DNA of 15,576 nt, from NCBI GenBank assembly GCA_026396205.1, contig JAPLXF010000064.1, positions 1 to 15,576 of the forward strand, given 5' to 3'. The notes under the pieces were generated by a model. The model searched no databases. It saw only the letters and a program-made list of their open reading frames with translations, and was not told where the DNA came from. Numbering within the stretch: the first letter of the stretch is position 1; every line of letters begins with the position of its first letter. Both the position numbers and the translations under genes were made by a program. Origin of the DNA: Candidatus Moraniibacteriota bacterium. Its GTDB lineage: Bacteria > Patescibacteriota > Minisyncoccia > Moranbacterales > UBA2206. Shown here piece after piece: positions 1 to 5,331 of the stretch.

Positions 1-772
1 ATTTTATGGCGCTGGCAATGTGCACCCAAGTCAGGCGGTTATGCAGGAGCGATTTGAATACTCCCCGGCCGGCGGAACCTTTGCCATGGTAATGATACAT
101 TTGCGACTGGGGAAAGTAAACCACCCTAAGCTTGTTCTCCCAAAATCGCCGGCACCAGTCGGTGTCTTCCAAATACATCTTAAAGCGCGGATCCATCGGC
201 CCGATTTTTTCCATAGCTTGGCGGGAAGTCATCAGTGCCGAGCCCATCAGCCAATCCACTTCCTTAATGTTTCGGTGGTCAAAATCTTTCATTAAAAACC
301 AATCCAGATTTTTTTGGGCCAATCCGAATTTTCCCAAAAAAGTCCGGCGGTAAATTATAGTCAGCGGTTTATAAAAGCGAAAACAAGAAGGCTGCAATGT
401 TTCATTGAAATTTAACAATTGAGGTCCGGCAATGCCAACTTTCGGATTATTCTTGATATAATCTAATAGCTTTTTAACAGAGTCTTTTTTAATAATAACA
501 TCGCCGTTGAGAATTAAAATGTAATCCCCCTGCGAAAGTTCGTAACCGTTGCGCATGGTGGCGCCGAAGCCGATATTTTCTTTGGAAGGAATGAATTTTA
601 TTTCCGGATAGTCTTCCCGCATCATCATTTCCGTTTCTTCTTCGGTGCCGCTGTCGGAAACGATAATTTCATAATCACTGCCGGTGTAATTTTTTCGTAC
701 CGCATCAATACAAACTTTCAATAAGTCTGGATTTTTATAGTTGGTAATGATAATAGAAAGCTCTGGATGCAT
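1..772 (-). CDS. GT2 glycosyltransferase, rhamnosyltransferase-like (3' end cut by window edge)
   Basis: Likely transfers a sugar from a nucleotide donor (rhamnosyltransferase-type, WbbL-like) to a lipid-linked glycan on the cytoplasmic side. The visible 257 codons begin MHPELSIIITNYKNPD, the usual GT2 first strand. Residues 36-41 (IIVSDS) and the metal-site equivalent NGD at 89-91 fit the GT-A fold, and EDTDWCRR at 202-209 matches the ED-x-D acidic motif of this subgroup, which contains the catalytic base in the family. No membrane segment is visible in the part seen. The ATG at 770-772 was chosen because the conserved fold starts immediately after it; no Shine-Dalgarno sequence precedes it. 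It is the third gene of a minus-strand series after the GT4 and LCP genes, separated from the LCP stop by an 83-bp repeat-rich gap. The C-terminus lies outside the window. Acceptor and exact donor cannot be read from sequence. Confidence 0.9.
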   Translation of the reverse strand, partial: MHPELSIIITNYKNPDLLKVCIDAVRKNYTGSDYEIIVSDSGTEEETEMMMREDYPEIKFIPSKENIGFGATMRNGYELSQGDYILILNGDVIIKKDSVKKLLDYIKNNPKVGIAGPQLLNFNETLQPSCFRFYKPLTIIYRRTFLGKFGLAQKNLDWFLMKDFDHRNIKEVDWLMGSALMTSRQAMEKIGPMDPRFKMYLEDTDWCRRFWENKLRVVYFPQSQMYHYHGKGSAGRGVFKSLLHNRLTWVHIASAIK

Positions 773-838
773 GGAACATAAAACACATAACATGGAACAT
801 AATGCACATTTCCAAATTTGTTATGTGTTCCGTGTTTT
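771..838. repeat. AT-rich direct and inverted repeat between the GT2 and LCP genes
   Basis: ATGGAACATAA occurs twice in direct orientation (771-781 and 792-802). AAAACAC (780-786), GGAACA (794-799) and TAA (800-802) can pair with GTGTTTT (832-838), TGTTCC (826-831) and TTA (821-823), giving an interrupted stem with a 7-nt bulge. There is no T-tract on either strand, so it does not look like an intrinsic terminator. It touches the start codon of the GT2 gene. Confidence 0.6.
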
Positions 839-855
839 GTGCTATGTGATTTTAT

Positions 856-2151
856 TTAGGTTTTTATATCGCTTTGCGTCGGCAAATCGAAGATATTTTT
901 GGCCATTTCGCGGATTTTGTCGTAGTTGTCGCCAATAGGTAGCAGAATATAGCCGACTTCTTTGGGAGCATTTTCCGGATTGTAAAGCAATCCCTCTGAA
1001 GTATTTTCCAAAACTCTTTGATAAAACTGGATGTTGGACATTTTTTGATAGAGTTCAAAAAAGTCTTTCATTTCCCAAGCGGCCATATCGCTGCGGACAT
1101 TATCGCCGAGGCTGTCCAAAATGCCATTCATTTTTCCAAAATCAGCTAGTGTTCCGATACTAGTCAGCTTATCTTTCAAAAGTTGAAGAATCAATTGCTG
1201 GCGCTTGGCGCGTTCAAAATCGTTGGTAGTTACGCGCGATCGGGCCAGACACAATGCTTGGCTGCCGTTTAAAGTTTGTTTTCCGGCCGGTAACCTGAAA
1301 TCGCCATTGCATTCCTTGTCAGGATTGGTGCAGAGCGGATAAGCGGCCACGATTCTGCCTTTATCGTCTTTTTTATATTCAAATTTTCCGGTTTTTTCGG
1401 TAAAGACATTGGGGTCGCAAACCTTGGCTTCATCGAACTGCAGGGGTTCTTCAAAGGGCTGATCCAGAGTAATTTCAATGCCACCGACGGCATCAATCAG
1501 TTTTTTAAAGCCTTCAAAATTAATACTGACTGCGTAGTGAATCGGCAGGCCGGTAACTTCGCCGATAATCTGTTTCATATATTCCAGTCCTTGTTTTTTC
1601 CCGTCGTTCTCTCCGTAAAAATGAACGGCGTTGATTTTTTGCCGGTCTTGAGTTCCCGGAATGGTTACTTGTAAATCGCGGGGAACGGAAATCATGGAAA
1701 CTTTATTTTCAGCTGGCTTGATACTGACCAGCATGATGGTATCGGCCAAAAGCCCGCCGCCGGGAATATTTTCTCCGCGCATGCCCAGCAGCAGAATATT
1801 AATTCTTCCGTCCTTTTCGCCCTTGAGGGTATTATCAACTCCTGGCAAAGATTTAACAATACTAGTAAAGAGGCTGCCTTTAGATATTTTTCCGATAACA
1901 CTGCCGGTTTTCCAAGCAAAAACTCCCCCGCCGATGGCGATAATGGCGACAATAATGACGGTTGTAATGAACCATTTTTTCTTATACCACTTAGGTTGGC
2001 TGCTGGTATTTTTATTCATAGGAACTTCTTCTTTAATATTAGATTTATTATTTAAAATTTTGGGTTTCAAAATGTCCATTTTTTTATTGTTGCCGTTTTC
2101 TTTTTTCTCATCGCCTTCACCACTGGGCTGGACAGTTGGTATATACGCCAT
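856..2151 (-). CDS. LytR-CpsA-Psr (LCP) family cell-envelope polysaccharide transferase
   Basis: LCP proteins transfer polyprenyl-phosphate-linked glycopolymers to peptidoglycan or a related acceptor outside the membrane. The 431-residue product has a charged cytoplasmic N-terminus (1-59), one membrane segment (about 61-80) and an extracytoplasmic LCP domain from about 115. Family landmarks are LLADTIMLVSI with Asp137, SVPRD with Arg158 (155-159), KINAVHFYG (172-180), AVGGIEI (221-227) and the basic stretch ARSRVTTNDFERAKRQQ (303-319) with Arg304, Arg306, Asp311, Arg314 and Arg317, which in the family bind the lipid pyrophosphate and Mg2+. Cysteines at 245, 274, 281 and 301 might form disulfides. 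The start is uncertain: the first Met (2151) has no SD, and Met45 (2019) is an alternative that keeps the membrane anchor. It follows the GT4 gene with a 77-bp gap. Confidence 0.92.
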   Translation of the reverse strand: MAYIPTVQPSGEGDEKKENGNNKKMDILKPKILNNKSNIKEEVPMNKNTSSQPKWYKKKWFITTVIIVAIIAIGGGVFAWKTGSVIGKISKGSLFTSIVKSLPGVDNTLKGEKDGRINILLLGMRGENIPGGGLLADTIMLVSIKPAENKVSMISVPRDLQVTIPGTQDRQKINAVHFYGENDGKKQGLEYMKQIIGEVTGLPIHYAVSINFEGFKKLIDAVGGIEITLDQPFEEPLQFDEAKVCDPNVFTEKTGKFEYKKDDKGRIVAAYPLCTNPDKECNGDFRLPAGKQTLNGSQALCLARSRVTTNDFERAKRQQLILQLLKDKLTSIGTLADFGKMNGILDSLGDNVRSDMAAWEMKDFFELYQKMSNIQFYQRVLENTSEGLLYNPENAPKEVGYILLPIGDNYDKIREMAKNIFDLPTQSDIKT

Positions 2152-2228
2152 GGTTTTTTATATTACAAATAAATATCCGCCTGATTTTACGGACGGCTTA
2201 AATAACTTAATATATTGTCGCTTGAAAG

Positions 2229-3449
2229 TCATTTATTGTCAATTTGGATATTTTGATATATTTTCAGAAGTTTTTCCGCGGATTTTTTCCAGGAAAATTT
2301 TTGCGCCTGCTCTAAGCCTTTTTGGATTAAATCATTTCTCAGATCGCTGTCGCTGATTATTTTCTCCAGTTTTTCAGCCAAATCTTGGGAATTTTCCGGG
2401 TTGAAAAATAATGCCGCTTCTCCGGCAACTTCGCGGTGCGGCGGAATATCCGAGGCCATAACCGGCGTGCCGGCGACCATAGCTTCCAAAATGGGAATGC
2501 TGAAACCTTCGTAGAGAGACGGAAAACAAAATATTTTAGCCAGCTTGAAAATTACCGGCTTATCTATTTCGTCGATAAATCCCGGAAAAATAACCGAATC
2601 CTGCAGATTATATTTTTCAATCACCGTGTCGATTTTTTTGTCAAAATTATGGGCGGTTCGGTTGCCACACAATACTAACTTATACGAAGTTTTATCCTTC
2701 AAGGACGCAAAAGCCTCAATTAGAACCGGCAGATTTTTTCTGGGCTGCATTGTTCCCAAATACAAAATATAGGCTTTAGGCGTTAGGTTGTAGCTTTTTA
2801 GGATTTGTTGGATTTTTTCTTCGGAAATTTCCTGGGTAAAATTATCCCCGACCGCGTTATAAACCACTTCAATTTTTTCCTCCGGAATCTGATAATATTT
2901 TACGATTTCGTTTTTGGTAAATTCGGAAACGGCGATAATTTTATCCGCTTTTTTCAGACTGCGCGGAATGAGCGTTTTCAGGAAAAATAAATCCAAAAAT
3001 TTAATTTTTTCCGGGTAAGCGTTGAAAGAAACATCGTGGATGTGCGTAATCAGTTTTATTTTTTTCGGCACGCAAAACGGCAGAATATATTGCGTATGGT
3101 AAACATCCACCGGATTTTTTTTGAGATATCGCGGCAAAGTCCAAAAGTTCCAGGTAAATTTATTGTTAAAAAATGTCATTCCGGACTTGATCCGGAATCT
3201 AGTTTGTAAACTGGATTCCCGCCTGCGCGGGAATGACAAGGGCAATGAAATAATCTGGAAATTTTTCTTATTCTCGATTCCTAAATTTTTTACAGTATAC
3301 TGTAATACTGTAAAATCGTTGGTGTCGGTAAATAATAAATATTCATTGATGCTGTCTATTTGAGCCAGATTTTTTACCAGATTGAAAAACACCACCTCAT
3401 CGCCGGTCCGCTTTTTGCCGATATTGCGGATGTCAATCCCTATTTTCAT
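2229..3449 (-). CDS. GT4-family glycosyltransferase with an in-frame palindromic repeat insertion
   Basis: A retaining GT-B glycosyltransferase of the GT4 (mannosyltransferase/glycogen-synthase-like) family, 406 residues, probably cytoplasmic and adding a sugar to a lipid-linked acceptor. It starts MKIGIDIRNIG, the usual N-terminal strand. The C-terminal Rossmann domain has YLGTMQPRKN (230-239), FPSLYEGFSIPILEAM (309-324) with the E-x7-E pair Glu314 and Glu322, and a closing FSWKKSAEKLL helix. No SD precedes the ATG, but the family N-terminus begins there. Residues 71-92, from LSFPRRRESS to IKSGMT, are encoded by a double-hairpin repeat. This block sits in a linker before KNPVDVYHTQYILP, where the family needs no insert, and is exactly 22 codons long. 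Residues 45-55 are encoded over another palindrome (3288-3315). All catalytic motifs remain intact, so it may still be active. Confidence 0.93.
   Translation of the reverse strand: MKIGIDIRNIGKKRTGDEVVFFNLVKNLAQIDSINEYLLFTDTNDFTVLQYTVKNLGIENKKNFQIISLPLSFPRRRESSLQTRFRIKSGMTFFNNKFTWNFWTLPRYLKKNPVDVYHTQYILPFCVPKKIKLITHIHDVSFNAYPEKIKFLDLFFLKTLIPRSLKKADKIIAVSEFTKNEIVKYYQIPEEKIEVVYNAVGDNFTQEISEEKIQQILKSYNLTPKAYILYLGTMQPRKNLPVLIEAFASLKDKTSYKLVLCGNRTAHNFDKKIDTVIEKYNLQDSVIFPGFIDEIDKPVIFKLAKIFCFPSLYEGFSIPILEAMVAGTPVMASDIPPHREVAGEAALFFNPENSQDLAEKLEKIISDSDLRNDLIQKGLEQAQKFSWKKSAEKLLKIYQNIQIDNK
3174..3239. repeat. Double-hairpin palindromic repeat inserted in frame in the GT4 gene
   Basis: The element begins TGTCATTCC and ends GGAATGACA(A). 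It contains two back-to-back stem-loops: ATTCCGGA-CTTGA-TCCGGAAT (3178-3198) and ATTCCCGC-CTGC-GCGGGAAT (about 3215-3234). Read on the minus strand it adds 22 codons without a stop. Its left half is a 27-nt module that recurs at 6277-6303 and 8769-8795. No convincing target-site duplication is visible. Confidence 0.85.
3288..3315. repeat. Palindrome with ACAGTAT-N6-ATACTGT core inside the GT4 gene
   Basis: TTTTACAGTAT (3288-3298) and ATACTGTAAAA (3305-3315) are perfect 11-nt inverted arms around ACTGTA. The core arms and the 6-nt spacing are the same as in the palindrome at 7561-7586. It encodes part of DFTVLQYTVKN in the GT4 protein. Confidence 0.65.
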
Positions 3450-3452
3450 TAG

Positions 3453-3481
3453 TTGACTAAACTAAGAATTGATGCTAAAAA
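3453..3481 (+). promoter_or_regulatory. Possible sigma-70 promoter for the two small genes
   Basis: TTGACT (3453-3458), 17-bp spacer, TAAAAA (3476-3481). The -35 box is good and the -10 box weak. It lies just upstream of the divergent GT4 gene start and about 50 bp before the GTG of the first small gene. Confidence 0.35.
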
Positions 3482-3531
3482 TAGTCTAAATACATTGTAT
3501 ATTAATAACTGAATAAAATAAAGGAGATTCT

Positions 3532-3729
3532 GTGGAAATAAAAATTATCTTTAGGAATGGAATTTCTGATAGAAAATATGCAGAAATTGAAGGACTTGGA
3601 CTGGGAGAAACTATTCTCTATGGGCGGAGCGATAAGAAGAATCCGGTTATGTTCAGCTTAATTATCAAAGGAACAAAAAAAAGAGTTGCCGAAAAATTAA
3701 GAAAGTTGATGAAAATTATTGAAAAATAA
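3532..3729 (+). CDS. Small unknown protein, 65 aa, GTG start
   Basis: I do not recognise a family. The 65-residue product is basic at its C-terminus (GTKKRVAEKLRKLMKIIEK) and starts MEIKIIFRNG, suggesting a short beta-strand domain followed by a helix; no signal peptide or membrane segment is seen. The GTG start is well supported: AAGGAG at 3521-3526 lies 5 nt before it, one of the clearest Shine-Dalgarno sites in the window. A second small gene with its own SD follows after 21 bp, and both end at the terminator at 3974-4005, so the pair is probably one transcript. It lies between minus-strand polysaccharide genes and is unlikely to be part of that pathway. A toxin-antitoxin role is imaginable from the size and pairing alone, but nothing in the sequence supports it. 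Confidence 0.7.
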   Translation: MEIKIIFRNGISDRKYAEIEGLGLGETILYGRSDKKNPVMFSLIIKGTKKRVAEKLRKLMKIIEK

Positions 3730-3750
3730 CAAAAAAACACGGGAGGCCTT

Positions 3751-3951
3751 ATGAAAAAAAAAGTTAAATATTTTGATGAAATTCCAGGAGGAGCAACATA
3801 TAGGTATATTGGAGAAAGAAGCCAATATGTAAAGCTCAAAAAGCCGATAACCAGTAAAGACAATGACAGAACTTATACGGCAGTTGGAATTAAAGATGGA
3901 GTACTTTATATTCCAAGTCCTGCTGTAAGAGTTGTAATATTAAAACGCTGA
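3751..3951 (+). CDS. Small unknown protein, 66 aa
   Basis: A 66-residue soluble protein with the pattern FDEIPGGATYRYIGER..YVKLKKPI..., then a Thr-Tyr-Thr-Ala-Val-Gly stretch, a DGVLY turn and a final valine-rich strand. The layout recalls small beta-barrel proteins common in phages and mobile regions (G-x-x-Y/F-R-Y...Y-V-K-L...A-V...D-G), but this is a resemblance from memory, not an assignment. GGGAGG at 3741-3746 lies 4 nt before the ATG, so the start is well supported. It is the second gene of the two-gene unit that begins at 3532. The stop is TGA, followed after 23 bp by a bidirectional terminator. No membrane segment or signal is present. Confidence 0.75.
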   Translation: MKKKVKYFDEIPGGATYRYIGERSQYVKLKKPITSKDNDRTYTAVGIKDGVLYIPSPAVRVVILKR

Positions 3952-3973
3952 GGGGTTATTCAACCATAAACAC

Positions 3974-4010
3974 AAAAACCCTGTTCAATTTCGATCAGGG
4001 TTTTTTATTT
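3974..4010. terminator. Bidirectional intrinsic terminator between convergent genes
   Basis: AAAAACCCTG (3974-3983) pairs with CAGGGTTTTT (3996-4005) around a 12-nt loop. A T-run follows on the plus strand and a five-T run follows on the minus strand, so it can end both the small-gene transcript and the rarA transcript. It overlaps the last base of rarA. Confidence 0.85.
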
Positions 4011-5315
4011 TCTCAAATATCTGCGTCCTTTGATTTCATCGGGCAGGTAGGCTTGCTTTTCTTTGTAGCCGAAATTGGGGCTGTATTTGTAATTTTTGCC
4101 GTAACCCAAATCTTTCATTAAATCCGTAGGCGCGTTGCGGATATGGAACGGTACCGGCAAGTTGCCGTATTTTTTCACATCCTCCGCGGCTTTTTGGTAA
4201 GCGGTATAAAGGTCGTTGGATTTTTTGCACTTGGCCATATAAACCACGGCTTGGGCTAATACCACATTGCATTCCGGCATGCCGATATAATGGCAGGCAT
4301 TGTAAGCGGCTACCGCCTGGTCCAAAGCGAACGAATTGGCCAGTCCCACGTCTTCAGAAGCGAAACGGATCAGCCGGCGGGCGATATACAACGGGTCTTC
4401 GCCGGCTTCCAGCATGCGTGCCAGCCAGTAAAGCGCCGCATCGGCGTCCGAGCCGCGCATGGATTTATGGAGCGCGGAAATTATATTGTAATGCTCTTCC
4501 CCATCTTTGTCGTAAAGCAGCTGCGATTTTTGGAAAGCTTCCTTGATATCGCCGATTTTTATTTCTTTCTTCCGGGAATAAATCCCGCACCGCAGACTTA
4601 TATCTGTGGCATTGAGATTATTACCTTTTGGGTTCCTTACATTCATCCTCTGGTTTACGCTAGCGGTCTTCTGTGGTGCGGGATAAACCGACAGATATTC
4701 CAAGACATTCAGGGCCACCCGCGCGTCGCCGTTGGACATCTCGGCGATTTTCCAGATATCTTTTTTGTCTATTTTTAATTTTATTTTTCCCAGTCCCTTT
4801 TCTTTATCGGAAAGCGCCCTGGCAATAATTTTGGAAATTTCCGGAACGCCCAGTTGTTTTAAGACAAAAACCCGGCAGCGCGAAAGCAAAGCCCCGCGGA
4901 TTTCAAAGCTGGGATTTTCGGTGGTGGCGCCGATTAAAATAATCGTGCCGGTTTCTATATGGGGCAAAAGCGCGTCCTGCTGGGATTTGTTCCAGCGGTG
5001 GATTTCATCAATAAAAAGAATAGTTTTATTACCCAGCCGCTTGTTCTGTTCCGCCTGAACGATAACTTCTTTTAAATCTTTGACCCCGCTAGTTACGGCG
5101 CTGAATCTCACGAAGTCGGATTTGGTCTGTTTGGAAATGAGATAAGCCAGCGTAGTTTTTCCCGATCCGGGCGGGCCCCAGAGAATCAAAGAAGGCAGGC
5201 TGTCGTTCTGGATAGCGGCGCGCAGCAATTTTCCCTGGCCCACTATTTCGTCCTGCCCCAAAAAATCTGCAAATTTTTCCGGCCGGATGCGGTCGGCCAA
5301 AGGCGCGTTTGACAT
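4005..5315 (-). CDS. rarA: RarA/MgsA-type AAA+ ATPase with a 35-residue in-frame insertion
   Basis: RarA (MgsA, WRNIP1 family) is a tetrameric AAA+ ATPase acting at stalled replication forks with SSB. The 436-residue protein has Walker A GPPGSGKTT (47-55), Walker B ILFIDEIH (99-106), sensor-1-like ILIGATTENPSF (126-137), an Arg finger region around Arg147 (LLSRCRV), then the C-terminal RarA domain with NIISALHKSMRGSD (277-290), ALYWLARMLEAGEDPLYIARR (294-314) and ASEDVGLAN (319-327). Residues 212-246 do not belong to the family: they are encoded by a 105-bp insertion (element plus duplication). Without it the protein reads VLEYLSVY-SRKKEIKI, the expected joint between the AAA+ lid and the C-terminal domain. 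The start MSNAPLADRIRP fits the family. It lies 16 bp downstream of the ligase-like gene, probably co-transcribed, although not a polysaccharide gene. Confidence 0.95.
   Translation of the reverse strand: MSNAPLADRIRPEKFADFLGQDEIVGQGKLLRAAIQNDSLPSLILWGPPGSGKTTLAYLISKQTKSDFVRFSAVTSGVKDLKEVIVQAEQNKRLGNKTILFIDEIHRWNKSQQDALLPHIETGTIILIGATTENPSFEIRGALLSRCRVFVLKQLGVPEISKIIARALSDKEKGLGKIKLKIDKKDIWKIAEMSNGDARVALNVLEYLSVYPAPQKTASVNQRMNVRNPKGNNLNATDISLRCGIYSRKKEIKIGDIKEAFQKSQLLYDKDGEEHYNIISALHKSMRGSDADAALYWLARMLEAGEDPLYIARRLIRFASEDVGLANSFALDQAVAAYNACHYIGMPECNVVLAQAVVYMAKCKKSNDLYTAYQKAAEDVKKYGNLPVPFHIRNAPTDLMKDLGYGKNYKYSPNFGYKEKQAYLPDEIKGRRYLRK
4578..4687. mobile_element. MITE-like 100-bp palindromic element inserted in frame in rarA
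   Basis: The element spans 4583-4682. Its left end TCCCGCACCGCAGAC (4583-4597) is a near-perfect inverted match of its right end GTCTTCTGTGGTGCGGG (4666-4682). ATAAA flanks it on both sides (4578-4582 and 4683-4687), as expected for a target-site duplication. Element plus one duplication is 105 bp, exactly 35 codons, and the minus-strand frame through it is open. TCTGTGG occurs twice inside (4603-4609, 4670-4676), so CCGCAGA (4590-4596) has two possible partners and the RNA could fold two ways. No transposase is present in the window; the call of mobility rests on the flanking duplication and the clean interruption of a conserved gene. Confidence 0.8.
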
Positions 5316-5331
5316 AATAAAGTATTGATTT

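Noticed and set aside
20..353. Plus-strand open frames at the left edge
   Set aside because: They are shadows of the minus-strand GT2 gene, whose ED-x-D and metal-site motifs are clear.
3288..3315. LexA/SOS box
   Set aside because: The arms run ACAG...CTGT, opposite in orientation to the CTGT...ACAG of the enterobacterial box, and the site lies inside a coding region.
3532..3951. Toxin-antitoxin pair
   Set aside because: Only size and adjacency suggest it; neither protein shows a known toxin fold or DNA-binding motif.
4583..4682. Self-splicing intron in rarA
   Set aside because: At 100 bp it is far too small for a group I or II intron, and the frame is open through it, so splicing is not needed.
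4290..4778. Long plus-strand open frame (162 codons) opposite rarA
   Set aside because: It is antisense to the conserved RarA coding frame, has no domain pattern or SD, and its length is explained by the codon bias of rarA.
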